A stretch of 64,000 nt of DNA. Source: Streptomyces sp. CA-278952 (GTDB lineage Bacteria > Actinomycetota > Actinomycetes > Streptomycetales > Streptomycetaceae). The notes beneath the pieces were generated by a model. It did no database searches. It saw nothing but the letters and a program-made list of their open reading frames with translations, and was not told the DNA's origin. The position numbers and the translations under genes were made by a program. Location of the stretch: contig NZ_CP112880.1 of the NCBI RefSeq assembly GCF_028747205.1, positions 2,914,001-2,978,000 of the forward strand, read 5' to 3'. Shown piece by piece: positions 17,268 to 27,650 of the stretch; position 1 is the stretch's first letter, and every line of letters starts with the position of its first letter.

Positions 17268-17783
17268 ATGACCTCGACACACGAGCACCACCACGCCCCG
17301 GCCGACCTCTCCCCCGAGGAGCCGCCCCGGATCTCCGTCTCCCAGCTCCTCCCGGACGTCTACAAGGCGATGGTCCGGCTCGACATCGCCGCCCGCAAAG
17401 GCCTGGACCCCGTCCTGGTCGAGCTGGTGAAGATCCGGTCCTCGCAGATCAACCACTGCGCGTTCTGCCTGGACATGCACAGCAAGGACGCGCTCGCGGC
17501 GGGCGAGTCGGTCGAGCGGATCGTCCAGCTCAGCGCCTGGAGGGAGTCGCGGCACTTCTACACCCCGAAGGAGCTGGCGGCGCTGGCCCTGGCCGAGGCG
17601 GTCACCGTCCTGACCGACGGCTTCGTCCCGGACGAGGTGTACGAGGAGGCCGCCAAGCACTTCGAGGAGACCGAGCTGGCCCAGCTGATCGCCTCGATCA
17701 GCGTGATCAACGTCTGGAACCGCTTCGGCGTCACCGGCCGCCTGGGGCCCGGCCACTACACGCCCGGCGACCACAAGAGCTGA
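17268..17783 (+). CDS. Carboxymuconolactone decarboxylase/AhpD-like protein
   Basis: 171 residues from ATG 17268. The AhpD-like helical fold is indicated by LVELVKIRSSQINHCAFCLDMHSKDALAAG (given here as the CxxC-H segment near residues 62-75), where the HCAFCLDMH motif supplies the redox cysteines and proton-relay histidine. ELAALALAEAVTVL follows. Such proteins act as alkylhydroperoxidases or peroxide reductases, or are uncharacterised. The N-terminal HEHHH run is unusual. Only 47 bases separate it from the divergent MocR regulator. A strong bidirectional terminator follows. Confidence 0.88.
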   Translation: MTSTHEHHHAPADLSPEEPPRISVSQLLPDVYKAMVRLDIAARKGLDPVLVELVKIRSSQINHCAFCLDMHSKDALAAGESVERIVQLSAWRESRHFYTPKELAALALAEAVTVLTDGFVPDEVYEEAAKHFEETELAQLIASISVINVWNRFGVTGRLGPGHYTPGDHKS

Positions 17784-17806
17784 CCGAGGGCTCTGCTCAG
17801 AGCAAG

Positions 17807-17847
17807 CGTCGAACGCCCCCGGCAGCAGCTGCCGGGGGCGCTCGACG
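17807..17847. terminator. Bidirectional terminator between the AhpD-like gene and mdh
   Basis: Stem of 19 positions with one mismatch: arm 17807-17825 (core cgcccccggcag) pairs with 17829-17847 around a 3-nt loop. It sits between convergent stops at 17783 and 17865. Confidence 0.85.
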
Positions 17848-17864
17848 TGTCGCGGGTGCGGGTC

Positions 17865-18866
<1,002 letters not shown>

Positions 18867-19088
18867 TTAGACAGCTGGCGGTGGGGGTCCCGGCCCCTGG
18901 TGCCGGACCCTGGTGCTGGACACCCTCCCCGCCCCGACGAATCTTGACGTGAAGAGATATCCAGCGGTCAGGCTATCGGACCCGGCCCGGCCGGGCCGCC
19001 CGCCCCCCTGTGGCACCGCACACAACCGGTCACGCACCGCACCCGCGGGCCCTGGGGCTCCTGGCTCCCGCCGCCCCCGGGCCCGGCG

Positions 19089-20306
19089 TCACTCGCCCGG
19101 GTCGGTGCACCCCTTCGTGCCGGAGGTGAGCGTCGCGCAGGCCTTCGCGTCGGCCGCCTTCTTCACCGCGACCATCGGGGTGTACGCCTCGGTGTCCCCC
19201 ATGACCTCGCCGTTCTGCGCGCCCTCGCCGGCGGTGATCCGTACGGTGTCGCCGATGGCCGCCCCGGTGAGCCGGGCCCAGGAGGCGGAGCAGACCTCGC
19301 TGTAGCGGACCTCGATCTTGCTGCCGCCGACCACGGCGCCGGCCACCGTACGGGCGAACTCGCCGCCGCAGCCCATCGCCTCGGGGTCCTTCCCCGCGCA
19401 CTCCGTGCCGCTGCACTCGACGCCCACGGGCAGCTCCGTGGCGGCCTTGGTGGGAGCCACCGACGGGGTGGCAGTGGCCTTGGCCGTGTCGTCGCCCGGT
19501 GCGAGCATCACCGCGCCGACCACGACGATCAGGGCGCCGACGGCCCCGACGGCGAGCATGGGGCCCTTTACGCGGCCTCCGGGGGCCTTGCCCGGTGGTC
19601 GGGTGGCGCGCCTGTCCCGGCCGGAGCCCGAGCCGGAGCCGCGGCTGGCGCTCTCCGCCGGGTCCCGCTCCGGCCGCTGCCCGCCCTGGTCCGCCCCGCC
19701 GTCGTACGGCCGGTCCCGGTGGCGGGCGGGGTGGGGTGCGGTGCCGCGCTGGGTGGGGATGAGGAGCTGGCGCGTGTCGTCGTCGCCGGGCCCGTGAGCC
19801 CCGCCGCCGTACGGGTCCTTGCCGTGGACGTCGCGGGGCGGGGCGTCCGTGCCGGCCGGGCCCGCGGCGGCGGGAACCCGTGCGCCGGACGCGGACGCGC
19901 TGTGCCGGCCACCGGCGGAGGACCGGCCGGACCGGCCGCCCGCCGGAGCGTCGGGAGCCGTCGTGCCCAGCTCGCCGAGCGCGGCACGGGCCTGCGTGAT
20001 CCGGATGGTCTCCATCGTCATGTCGTGGCGCATCTCGGCCCGGCTCCAGGCCCTCTCCGCCAGCTCCCACATGGTCGTGAGGTGGTGCTGCGGGGTGCCC
20101 GTCACCTCGGCGAGGGCCACGACGGCTCCGCGCGGGGCGAGCAGCCGCCCGTTGAGATACCGCTCCCAGGACGTCTTGCTGTAACCCGTGCGGTCGGCCA
20201 CCGCGTTGATGTTCAGCCCGCTGCGGTCGACGAGCCTGCGCAGCTGGCCGGCGAACTCCCTGATCTGCGGGTCGAGCTCTTCGGGCAGTGCCTTCCAACG
20301 AGGCAT
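19089..20306 (-). CDS. XRE-type HTH protein with transmembrane helix and DUF2690 domain
   Basis: 405 residues from ATG 20306 with GGGGGGA upstream. Cytoplasmic N-terminus: helix-turn-helix at about residues 15-75 (LRRLVDRSGLNINAVADRTG, then YSKTSWERYLNGR). A long Pro/Arg/Gly-rich linker covers about 125-245. One transmembrane helix (LAVGAVGALIVVVGAVML, near 250) leads to an extracytoplasmic C-terminal DUF2690 domain with paired cysteines (VECSGTECAGKDP, MGCGGEF, YSEVCSASWARL). This topology, a DNA-binding domain tied to an outside disulfide domain, suggests a one-component envelope sensor. The ligand is unknown. It has its own 500-bp upstream region. Confidence 0.88.
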   Translation of the reverse strand: MPRWKALPEELDPQIREFAGQLRRLVDRSGLNINAVADRTGYSKTSWERYLNGRLLAPRGAVVALAEVTGTPQHHLTTMWELAERAWSRAEMRHDMTMETIRITQARAALGELGTTAPDAPAGGRSGRSSAGGRHSASASGARVPAAAGPAGTDAPPRDVHGKDPYGGGAHGPGDDDTRQLLIPTQRGTAPHPARHRDRPYDGGADQGGQRPERDPAESASRGSGSGSGRDRRATRPPGKAPGGRVKGPMLAVGAVGALIVVVGAVMLAPGDDTAKATATPSVAPTKAATELPVGVECSGTECAGKDPEAMGCGGEFARTVAGAVVGGSKIEVRYSEVCSASWARLTGAAIGDTVRITAGEGAQNGEVMGDTEAYTPMVAVKKAADAKACATLTSGTKGCTDPGE

Positions 20307-20741
20307 CGCGATTCCCCCCTCTTGTCCCCCGGACGTACTTGCTGTGCCCCGTTACGGCCGGTCCCCCGGTCCACGCATCCCCGGTCCGTCCACCGCCGTC
20401 CGGTCCGGACCGTCGACTGGACTACCCACGAGGATGCGCGGAGCCAGGGTGTCAGTTCCTGACGAGGAGGCGCACGGGAGCATTCGGGACGGGGTGCGTG
20501 TTCTCACGCGCCCCGAAATCCGCGCCGGCCACCTGTCCGCATGCTCCGTGCCGCTCTGTGCGCCGTGCCAGTCTGCCATCGTTGCACGGCGATCACACCG
20601 TGCCGGAATGGTCACTTCCGTGCCACAGGCCACAGTGAGCGCTTGTTCCGGTCTTCCCCGTCCATGACGCTGGAGTCAGGACGGGGCAAGGCCGCCCATC
20701 TCGCCGCATACCAGGGCTTTTTGCCCGGTTGTTCCGTTCCG
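20307..20741. other. Intergenic region upstream of the XRE-DUF2690 gene
   Basis: About 435 bases. Short open frames exist on both strands but have neither ribosome-binding sites nor the steady GC-rich third-position bias of the neighbours, so I call none. Somewhat lower GC around 20560-20650 could hold a promoter for the minus-strand regulator gene. Confidence 0.5.
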
Positions 20742-20785
20742 CCGTGGTGTCCGTCCCTCCTCGGGGGTGGGGACGGACACCACGG
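20742..20785 (-). terminator. Terminator of the folD-DUF3017 operon
   Basis: Perfect 16-bp stem: ccgtggtgtccgtccc (20742-20757) with its complement at 20770-20785, 12-nt loop. It lies 50 bases beyond the DUF3017 stop on the minus strand. Confidence 0.8.
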
Positions 20786-20833
20786 AGCTGATCGGACGGG
20801 CCGCCCCTTCGGCGGAAGCGGGACGGATGCCCG

Positions 20834-21571
20834 CTAGCGGATCGTGAAGCGGACCGCGTCCTCCAGGACCGGGACGTCGAGCCACGGCTTGGGCTGTGCG
20901 ACGAGCGCGAGCAGCACGATCAGCGTGCCCATCAGCCCGTACGTGACCAGGTCGGTGAAGCGGGAACGTACCGCCAGCATCCCGACCGAGGGCACCACCC
21001 AGCGCAGCACGGCACCGGCGATCAGCGCGCCACCGATCAGGATCGTGCCGATGCGGAACGCCTGGTCGAACGGGTCGAGCACCACGATCAGCAGTCCGAG
21101 GCCCGCCGCGCAGAGCACGGTGAGCAGCGGCCACTGCCGGGCCGGAGCGGGCGCGTCGCCGGACGCCGCCCTGCCACCGCCCTCGGGCCGGGCGGTGTCC
21201 CGGGTGAACCGCGGGAACCGCCGCGACCGGCGGGGCCGCCGGCCGGCCGCGGCCCCGTCCGGGGCCGGGGTGGTGTCCGGGGCCGTGTCCCTGTCCCTGT
21301 CCCTGTCCGTGGACGTGGACGTGGACGTGGACGTTGACGCGGACGTTGACGCGGACGCGGACGTGGCGGTGTCCGTGCCCGGGTCCGTGGCGTCGGTGCC
21401 CGGGGCCGTGGCGTCGGTGGCCTCCGCGACGGGGGCCGTGGCGTCCGCGGCCGGGTCCGGCCCGGCGGACCCGGTGGACCCGTCCCGCTCTTCCCGCTCG
21501 TCCGGTTCGCGCGGCTCGTCCGCCGCCCGGCCGGCCGGGGCGGGGTCGGCCGGACTCGTACCAGCACCCAT
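20834..21571 (-). CDS. DUF3017 membrane protein
   Basis: 245 residues from ATG 21571, with GGAGGG 6 bases upstream. The N-terminal half is disordered: acidic and Ala/Pro-rich, then a run of Thr-Ser and Asp-Arg dipeptides (about residues 70-95) encoded by a hexanucleotide repeat. The C-terminal 100 residues are the DUF3017 domain with three hydrophobic segments (WPLLTVLCAAGLGLLIVVL, TILIGGALIAGAVLRWVV, TYGLMGTLIVLLALVA). It follows folD by 23 bases, an arrangement I recall as usual in Streptomyces, so it is in the folD transcript. Function unknown. Confidence 0.87.
   Translation of the reverse strand: MGAGTSPADPAPAGRAADEPREPDEREERDGSTGSAGPDPAADATAPVAEATDATAPGTDATDPGTDTATSASASTSASTSTSTSTSTDRDRDRDTAPDTTPAPDGAAAGRRPRRSRRFPRFTRDTARPEGGGRAASGDAPAPARQWPLLTVLCAAGLGLLIVVLDPFDQAFRIGTILIGGALIAGAVLRWVVPSVGMLAVRSRFTDLVTYGLMGTLIVLLALVAQPKPWLDVPVLEDAVRFTIR
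21287..21364. repeat. Hexanucleotide repeat inside the DUF3017 gene
   Basis: Three gtccct units (21287-21304) and one imperfect unit precede nine ggacgt-type units (21311-21364; variants tgacgc and ggacgc). On the coding strand they give Arg-Asp and Thr-Ser dipeptide runs. The six-base period keeps the frame when copies are gained or lost. Confidence 0.85.
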
Positions 21572-21594
21572 GGGGTTCCCTCCGGATCCGGCCG

Positions 21595-22476
21595 TCAGCC
21601 CGTTGCGGCGGAGTCGGCGGCCTCGGCGGCGGCCCGCTCGGCGGCCTCGACCACGTTGACCAGCAGCTGCGCGCGGGTCATCGGGCCGACGCCCCCGGGG
21701 TTCGGGGCGACCCAGGCGGCCACCTCACGGACCCCCGGGTGCACATCGCCGACGATCTTGCCGTCAGCGTCCCGGCTGACGCCGACGTCGAGCACGGCCG
21801 CGCCCGGCTTCACGTCCTCCGGCTTGATCAGGTGCTGCACCCCGGCGGCGGCGACGATGATGTCGGCCTGCCGCAGGTGGGAGGAGAGGTCCCGGGTGCC
21901 GGTGTGGCACTGGGTCACCGTGGCGTTCTCCGACTTGCGGGTCAGCAGCAGCGGGATCGACCGGCCGATGGTGACACCGCGTCCGACGACCACGACGTGC
22001 GCCCCGTTGATCTCCACGCCGTGCGCGCGCAGCAGCTGCACGACGCCCTGCGGGGTGCAGGGCAGCGGGCCGGTCTCGTTGAGGACGAGGCGGCCGAGGC
22101 TCATCGGGTGCAGCCCGTCGGCGTCCTTCTCCGGGTCCATCAGCTCCAGGATCCGGTTCGTGTCGATGCCCTTGGGCAGCGGCAGCTGGACGATGTAGCC
22201 GGTGCATTCGGGGTTGGCGTTGAGCTCACGGACGACGTCCTCGATCTCCTCCTGCGTGGCGGTGTCGGGGAGTTCGCGCTGGATGGAGCCGATGCCGACC
22301 TGGGCGCAGTCACGGTGCTTGCCGTTGACGTACCACCGGCTGCCCGGGTCGTCCCCGACGAGCAGGGTTCCGAGGCCGGGAGTGATCCCCTGGGCCTTGA
22401 GGGCCGCCACACGGACGGTCAGATCGGATTTGATCGCGGCAGCGGTGGCCTTGCCATCGAGAATCTGGGCAGTCAT
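21595..22476 (-). CDS. folD: Bifunctional methylenetetrahydrofolate dehydrogenase/cyclohydrolase
   Basis: 293 residues from ATG 22476; the long upstream frame is not coding. It interconverts 5,10-methylene- and 10-formyl-THF using NADP, feeding purine synthesis. Signatures: [20 protein letters not shown] with the catalytic Tyr/Lys (residues about 37-56), [40 protein letters not shown] and the closing [17 protein letters not shown]. The usual GRS(x)IVGxP nucleotide motif reads [11 protein letters not shown]. purH and purN, users of 10-formyl-THF, lie 2.7 kb away on the same strand. Confidence 0.96.
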   Translation of the reverse strand: MTAQILDGKATAAAIKSDLTVRVAALKAQGITPGLGTLLVGDDPGSRWYVNGKHRDCAQVGIGSIQRELPDTATQEEIEDVVRELNANPECTGYIVQLPLPKGIDTNRILELMDPEKDADGLHPMSLGRLVLNETGPLPCTPQGVVQLLRAHGVEINGAHVVVVGRGVTIGRSIPLLLTRKSENATVTQCHTGTRDLSSHLRQADIIVAAAGVQHLIKPEDVKPGAAVLDVGVSRDADGKIVGDVHPGVREVAAWVAPNPGGVGPMTRAQLLVNVVEAAERAAAEAADSAATG

Positions 22477-22696
22477 GGTCCCATCCTCGCGGATGACCCC
22501 GCCCGCATACCAATTGCCGGTGCCGCCCCCGTACCGGACATTGCACTTGCACAACGTCAGGGGCCCCGGACTGGACAAACAAGGGTGCCGCTCATAACGA
22601 TGAAGCCCGCGGTTGTACGGGGGGCGGGCCGCTGATCGATGTCCTTCCTCCGTGTGGCCATCTCGTCCCCACACGTCTGTTGAAGGAACACCCCTT

Positions 22697-23335
22697 ATGA
22701 GCTTCGGCGACCCGAACAACCCGTATGGGCAGCAGCCCGGCCAGCCGCCCCAGGGCCCGCCGCAGGGACAGCCCGGTTACGGCTACCCGCAGCAGGCTCC
22801 GCAGGGTGTCCCGCCGCAGGGCTACGGCTACCCGCAGCAGCAGCCGGGGTACCCCCAGCAGCCCGGTTATCCGCAGCAGCCCGGCCAGCCCTACGGCGGC
22901 GGCTACCCGCAGCAGCCCGGCCAGGGCGGCATGCCGGAGCTGGCCCACTGGGGGCTGCGGTTCGGCGGGACCATCATCGACGGGATCATCATCTTCATCC
23001 CGTACGTCGTCTTCTTCGCCATCGGCGGCGCCATGGGCGACTCGGCCGGCGGCGTGATGGTCATGATCGGCGCCCTCCTGGCGCTCGGTCTCGGTATCTG
23101 GCAGCTGTACCAGGAGGGCACCACCGGTCAGACGATCGGCAAGAAGGCCGTGGGCATCCGCCTGCTGCGCGAGGCCGACGGCCGCCCGCTGGGTTTCGGC
23201 ATGGCCTTCGTGCGCCGTCTGGCCCACATCCTCGACTCCCCCTGCTACATCGGCTTCCTGTGGCCGCTGTGGGATGCGAAGAAGCAGACGTTCGCGGACA
23301 AGGTCTGCTCGTCGGTGGTCGTCAAGGCCGTCTGA
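22697..23335 (+). CDS. RDD-family membrane protein with Pro/Gln-rich N-terminus
   Basis: 212 residues from ATG 22697, with GAAGGA upstream. Residues about 8-78 are repeats of YPQQPG and GYGYPQQ type, disordered and cytoplasmic. The RDD domain follows: [23 protein letters not shown] (with the Arg and Asp of the family name), [33 protein letters not shown] (cut here: the [14 protein letters not shown] block is the family hallmark), and [10 protein letters not shown]. Three transmembrane helices. Function unknown; relatives have been linked to osmoprotection or ion exchange. It diverges from folD and has its own terminator. Confidence 0.9.
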   Translation: MSFGDPNNPYGQQPGQPPQGPPQGQPGYGYPQQAPQGVPPQGYGYPQQQPGYPQQPGYPQQPGQPYGGGYPQQPGQGGMPELAHWGLRFGGTIIDGIIIFIPYVVFFAIGGAMGDSAGGVMVMIGALLALGLGIWQLYQEGTTGQTIGKKAVGIRLLREADGRPLGFGMAFVRRLAHILDSPCYIGFLWPLWDAKKQTFADKVCSSVVVKAV

Positions 23336-23356
23336 CGCTCCCTTACGGACACGCCA

Positions 23357-23390
23357 CGAGGGCCGCACCCGTCACGAGGTGCGGCCCTCG
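23357..23390. terminator. Terminator between the RDD and DUF2079 genes
   Basis: Perfect 13-bp stem, cgagggccgcacc (23357-23369) with 23378-23390, 8-nt loop. It lies between convergent stops at 23335 and 23419. Confidence 0.8.
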
Positions 23391-23418
23391 CGGCATGTCC
23401 GGCGATGGCACGGCCCGG

Positions 23419-24960
23419 TCAGTCGCCCCGGGCGCCCGGGATCTCCGCCGGCTCCGGTGACGTGCGCTCCATCACCACGAAGCTGCCGCCCCGGTGCTTG
23501 AGCCGGTAGGACGCCTCGGGGTGCAGCTGCTGGGCGTACGCCACCGGGTCCTGGATCGGGCGGGACCAGCCGAAGTCCAGGTTGATGGCGACGATGTCGG
23601 GTGCGGTGCCCGGGGCTCCGCCGACCCAGTAGACGGTGCGGTCGGAGGTGAGGTGGGCCATCAGCGTGATGTCCGTCTCGACCCGCGCCCCGGCCGGGAT
23701 GGCGTCGAGCGCCGCCCGGGCCGCCTGGCTGCGGGCGTCGTCGGTGCGGTAGGTCTCCGGGCGCAGCAGGTCGCGCAGCGGCAGGTGCTGGGTCATCGCG
23801 ACGGCGATCGCGGCGGCGACGGGCACGGCGACCTTCGCGTACGAGGCGAGCCAGGGGCGGTGCGAGCCGCGGCTGCGGCGGACGCCGTCGGCCAGCGCGA
23901 GGAAGAGCACCGGCATGAGGATCGCGCTGTAGTGCCAGACCATGCCCCAGTGGTTGCTGTCCTGCGAGAGGAGCCGCCAGCCGAGCGTGGGAACGATCAG
24001 CAGCGTCAGCGGTGAACGCAGCGCCATGAACGCGGTAATGCCGATCAGGAAGACCAGCATCTCGATCTTGACGGAGGAGTCGAGGACGCCGAGGACGGAG
24101 TCCAGCATCGAGACGTCCTGCTCGCCGTTCTTGTCGATCTTCTTCCAGTAGTCGTAGGTGCCCGCGCTGCTGGCCGCCGGGATGAGGACCGTGAGCGTGA
24201 CGACGAAGGCGGCGACCCCGAAGGCGGCGAGCAGCGCGCCCTGGAGGCGGCGGCCGTACACGAAGAGCAGGAAGCCGACGACCGCCACGGTGGCGCCCAG
24301 GTCCTCCTTGACCAGGACCAGGGGGAGCGACCACAGGAGGGCGGCCGTGTACCGCTTCAGGAGCAGGGCCCGGCAGACGAGGGCCAGCAGCGGTACGGCG
24401 AACGCGATCTCGTGGAAGTCGGCCTTCACCGCTTCCTGGATGCCCCAGGAGAGTCCGTACGCGACGGTGACGCAGAGCCCCGAGCGCCCGCCGAGGAGCT
24501 GCTGGGCGGTGCGGCCGACGATGACCGCCCCCAGCGCGAACAGCGCGGCCTGCGCGAAGAGCAGGGACTCGGCCGACGGCCAGAGCCAGTACAGCGGGGC
24601 CAGCAGCGCCACGATCGGGGAGAAGTGGTCGCCGAGGATCAGATAGCCGGGGCCCTTGATGTCGACGACCGGGGCGTCGAACCCGGCGTACGCCCGGACC
24701 TCCTGCTCGAAGATCCCCAGGTCCCAGGAGGGTGAGCCGAAGCGGCTGTACTGGAAGTACGCGTAGAGGAAGTAGAGCGCGCACAGGATCGCGCCGGCGA
24801 CGAGGTACGGGCGCAGGGGTACACGTTCGGAGGTGGCCTTCCCCGTACTCGGGGAGCCGTCCGCCGGGCGGGCGTCCGGGGCGGGGTCCGGCCCCGGGCC
24901 CTGGGCGGGCAGGCGTCCCGGTCCCGACCGGTCCGTTCCACTCTTGTTCAGCTCAAGCAC
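23419..24960 (-). CDS. DUF2079 polytopic membrane protein
   Basis: 513 residues from GTG 24960; the frame extends to 25116 but runs through the purH terminator. A Pro/Gly-rich cytoplasmic tail (about 40 residues) precedes 10-12 hydrophobic segments. DUF2079 features: SRFGSPSWDLGIFEQEVRAYA (near residue 65, with the conserved Asp before the aromatic/acidic pair) and QDSNHWGMVWHYSAILMPVLF in the middle. This pattern of an acidic residue in the first outside loop resembles GT-C glycosyltransferases and mannosyltransferases, so a polyprenyl-linked sugar transferase is possible (inference). No sugar gene is adjacent. Confidence 0.85.
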   Translation of the reverse strand: MLELNKSGTDRSGPGRLPAQGPGPDPAPDARPADGSPSTGKATSERVPLRPYLVAGAILCALYFLYAYFQYSRFGSPSWDLGIFEQEVRAYAGFDAPVVDIKGPGYLILGDHFSPIVALLAPLYWLWPSAESLLFAQAALFALGAVIVGRTAQQLLGGRSGLCVTVAYGLSWGIQEAVKADFHEIAFAVPLLALVCRALLLKRYTAALLWSLPLVLVKEDLGATVAVVGFLLFVYGRRLQGALLAAFGVAAFVVTLTVLIPAASSAGTYDYWKKIDKNGEQDVSMLDSVLGVLDSSVKIEMLVFLIGITAFMALRSPLTLLIVPTLGWRLLSQDSNHWGMVWHYSAILMPVLFLALADGVRRSRGSHRPWLASYAKVAVPVAAAIAVAMTQHLPLRDLLRPETYRTDDARSQAARAALDAIPAGARVETDITLMAHLTSDRTVYWVGGAPGTAPDIVAINLDFGWSRPIQDPVAYAQQLHPEASYRLKHRGGSFVVMERTSPEPAEIPGARGD

Positions 24961-25038
24961 GGCGACTGCCCCCGCTCGGGATTTCCACGGCGGTTCATTA
25001 GAACAGAGCGGCGAGCCGATTCCGCACGACGGACACGG

Positions 25039-25072
25039 CCGAGGCCGCACCCATGTCGGGGTGCGGCCTCGG
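25039..25072 (-). terminator. Terminator of the purN-purH operon
   Basis: Perfect 14-bp stem, ccgaggccgcaccc (25039-25052) with 25059-25072, 6-nt loop, about 120 bases past the purH stop on the minus strand. The core sequence gaggccgcac resembles the 23357 terminator. A GGGTCGGATCGGGGC-type tandem repeat follows at 25071-25110. Confidence 0.75.
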
Positions 25073-25192
25073 GTCGGATCGGGGCGGGTCGGGGCGGATC
25101 GGGCGGGTCGGTGCACCGGTGGAAGGACCGGTGGAAGAGGTCCGGGTCAGTGGTTCCGGTCGGCCGTCAGTTGCCCCGGCCAGTCGTCCCGG

Positions 25193-26746
25193 TCAGTGGA
25201 AGAAGTGGCGCGTGCCCGTGAAGTACATGGTCACGCCGGCCTTCTTCGCGGCCTCGATCACCAGCTCGTCGCGGACGGACCCGCCGGGCTGGGCGACGGC
25301 CTTGACGCCGGCGGCCGTGAGGATCTCCAGACCGTCGGGGAACGGGAAGAAGGCGTCGGACGCGGCGTACGAACCGGCTGCCCGCTCCGCGCCCGCCCGC
25401 TCGACGGCGAGCTTCGCGGAGTCGACCCGGTTCACCTGGCCCATGCCGACGCCGACCGAGGCGCCGCCCTTGGCGAGCAGGATCGCGTTGGACTTGACGG
25501 CGCGGCTCGCCTTCCAGGCGAAGGCCAGCTCCTTCAGCTCGGCCTCGGAGAGCGCGTCGCCGGTGGCGAGCGTCCAGTTGGCCGGGTCGTCACCGTCGGC
25601 CTGGAGGCGGTCGGCCACCTGGAGCAGCGCGCCGCCGTCGATGGCCTTGACCTCGAACGCCGTGGCCGGGGCCTCGGGGGCGAGCAGCACCCGGATGTTC
25701 TTCTTGCGGGCCAGCACCTCGACGGCGCCGTCCTCGTACGCCGGGGCGACGATGACCTCGGTGAAGATCTCCGCGACCTGCTCGGCCATCTCGACGGTCA
25801 CCGGACGGTTGACGGCGATGATCCCGCCGAAGGCCGAGGCCGGGTCGCAGGCGTGCGCGTTGCGGTGCGCCGTGGCGACGTCGTCGGCGATGGCGATGCC
25901 GCACGGGTTGGCGTGCTTGATGATCGCGACGCACGGCTCGGCGTGGTCGTAGGCGGCTCGGCGGGCGGCGTCGGTGTCCGTGTAGTTGTTGAAGGACATC
26001 TCCTTGCCGTGCAGCTGCTCGGCCTCGGCGAGACCGCCGTCGCCGGAGGTGTAGAGCGCGGCGGGCTGGTGCGGGTTCTCGCCGTAGCGCAGGACGTTCT
26101 TGCGCGTGTAGGTGTCGCCGAGGAACTCGGGAAGGCCCGAGGCGTCGGCGGCCGCGTAGTCGTCCGCGAACCAGGAGGCGACGGCCACGTCGTAGGCGGC
26201 GGTGTGCTGGAACGCCTCGCCGGCGAGGCGCGCGCGGGCGGTCAGGTCGAAGCCGCCGGCCTTGACGGCGGCGAGGACGTCGGCGTACCGCTCGGGGCTG
26301 GTGACGACGGCGACCGAGGGGTGGTTCTTGGCGGCGGCGCGGACCATCGAGGGGCCGCCGATGTCGATCTGCTCGACGCACTCGTCGTCGGAGGCGCCCG
26401 AGGCGACGGTCTCCTTGAACGGGTAGAGGTTCACCACGACCAGGTCGAACGGCTCGACGCCGAGCTCGGCGAGCTGCTCGCGGTGGGAGTCGAGACGGAG
26501 GTCGGCGAGGATGCCGGCGTGGACGCGGGGGTGCAGCGTCTTGACGCGGCCGTCCAGGCACTCGGGGAAGCCGGTGAGCTCCTCGACCTTGGTGACCGGC
26601 ACTCCGGCGGCGGCGATCCTCCCGGCGGTGGAGCCGGTGGAGACGAGTTCGACGCCCGCCTCGTGCAGACCGCGGGCGAGGTCTTCGAGCCCCGTCTTGT
26701 CGTAGACACTGACCAGGGCGCGGCGGATGGGCTTATTCACCGACAT
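25193..26746 (-). CDS. purH: Bifunctional AICAR transformylase/IMP cyclohydrolase
   Basis: 517 residues from ATG 26746, which fits the usual start a few residues before [20 protein letters not shown]; an in-frame GTG at 26788 is possible. It performs the last two steps of IMP synthesis. The N-terminal IMP cyclohydrolase domain holds STGSTAGRI and [15 protein letters not shown]; the transformylase domain holds [36 protein letters not shown] and the terminal RHFFH. Its start lies within the last 14 bases of purN, so the genes are translationally coupled. The formyl donor comes from FolD, encoded nearby. Confidence 0.97.
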   Translation of the reverse strand: MSVNKPIRRALVSVYDKTGLEDLARGLHEAGVELVSTGSTAGRIAAAGVPVTKVEELTGFPECLDGRVKTLHPRVHAGILADLRLDSHREQLAELGVEPFDLVVVNLYPFKETVASGASDDECVEQIDIGGPSMVRAAAKNHPSVAVVTSPERYADVLAAVKAGGFDLTARARLAGEAFQHTAAYDVAVASWFADDYAAADASGLPEFLGDTYTRKNVLRYGENPHQPAALYTSGDGGLAEAEQLHGKEMSFNNYTDTDAARRAAYDHAEPCVAIIKHANPCGIAIADDVATAHRNAHACDPASAFGGIIAVNRPVTVEMAEQVAEIFTEVIVAPAYEDGAVEVLARKKNIRVLLAPEAPATAFEVKAIDGGALLQVADRLQADGDDPANWTLATGDALSEAELKELAFAWKASRAVKSNAILLAKGGASVGVGMGQVNRVDSAKLAVERAGAERAAGSYAASDAFFPFPDGLEILTAAGVKAVAQPGGSVRDELVIEAAKKAGVTMYFTGTRHFFH

Positions 26747-27389
26747 GACCGAGATGAACCTTTCGTCCCTCAATGCGATAGCCGTCACGGGCGATCCGCC
26801 CCACGGCCTCGACGAGCAGCGAGCGCTCGACTTCCTTGATGCGTTCGTGAAGGGCGGATTCGCCCTCCGGGGTGTCCTCCTCGGTCACCTCGACCACGCC
26901 CTGCGCGATGATCGGACCGGTGTCGACGCCGTCGTCGACGAAGTGGACGGTGCAGCCCGTGACCTTGACGCCGTACGCGAGTGCGTCACGCACTCCGTGG
27001 GCGCCGGGGAACCCGGGCAGCAGGGCGGGGTGGGTGTTGACGGTCCGGCCGCCGAACGCGGCGAGGAACGCCGGACCGACGATCTTCATGAAACCGGCGG
27101 AGACGACGAGGTCCGGGCGGTGCGCGGCGACCTGTGCGGCGAGCGCCTCGTCCCACTCTGCGCGGGTCGCGTGGTCCTTGAGCTTGCACACGAACGTGGG
27201 GATTCCGGCCCGCTCCGCGCGCTCCACGCCACCGGTCCCGTCACGGTCCGCACCGACGGCGACGATCCGTGCCCCGTACGCCGCCGGGTCGTCGCCGATG
27301 GCGTCGAGCAGTGCCTGGAGGTTCGTACCGGATCCGGAGACCAGCACGACCAGCCGGGCAGGAGAGGCGGAGGGGGGCGGGGAGGCCAC
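26733..27389 (-). CDS. purN: Phosphoribosylglycinamide formyltransferase (GART)
   Basis: 218 residues from GTG 27389, with AAAGGG 8 bases upstream; the longer frame to 27887 crosses the promoter region. It formylates GAR using 10-formyl-THF in de novo purine synthesis. Signatures: [18 protein letters not shown] (residues about 14-31), [11 protein letters not shown], the catalytic region [21 protein letters not shown] (Asn/His; cut at the loop) and [17 protein letters not shown] with the catalytic Asp. First gene of the purN-purH pair. An unusual nested inverted repeat lies about 60 bases upstream. Confidence 0.96.
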   Translation of the reverse strand: MASPPPSASPARLVVLVSGSGTNLQALLDAIGDDPAAYGARIVAVGADRDGTGGVERAERAGIPTFVCKLKDHATRAEWDEALAAQVAAHRPDLVVSAGFMKIVGPAFLAAFGGRTVNTHPALLPGFPGAHGVRDALAYGVKVTGCTVHFVDDGVDTGPIIAQGVVEVTEEDTPEGESALHERIKEVERSLLVEAVGRIARDGYRIEGRKVHLGHVGE

Positions 27390-27446
27390 GTCGGGGCCCT
27401 TTCTCACGTGATGACCGCAGGGTGACGCAGGTGCGGCATGCTCTTT

Positions 27447-27493
27447 GTAGGGTCGTACGAAAGTATCGCTTCGCCCGATACGGGGAACCCTAC
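27447..27493 (-). promoter_or_regulatory. Nested inverted repeat upstream of purN
   Basis: Outer arms gtagggt (27447-27453) and accctac (27487-27493) enclose inner arms gtatcg (27463-27468) and cgatac (27476-27481). The 47-base element lies 58 bases before the purN start, in the gap between divergent promoters. It could be a regulator operator or a leader RNA stem; I cannot match it to a known purine riboswitch. Confidence 0.4.
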
Positions 27494-27650
27494 GAACGGG
27501 CCGACCGTCAGCAACGATACCGGCACACCCGACGGCCCCCACGGGACGGGGGCGCGACCGGGAGGTAGCGTCAGGGGACAGCGAGCCGTCCACCGGGCGG
27601 ACGAACCGTCCTACGGGCGGACATGACGAGATGGGGAAGACGTTCACCAC

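Noticed and set aside
20352..20837. Small genes in the gap upstream of the XRE-DUF2690 gene
   Set aside because: Several short frames overlap on both strands with no ribosome-binding site, steady codon bias or domain.
27390..27650. Purine riboswitch in the purN leader
   Set aside because: The conserved junction and loop bases of the purine class are not visible; only nested inverted repeats are.
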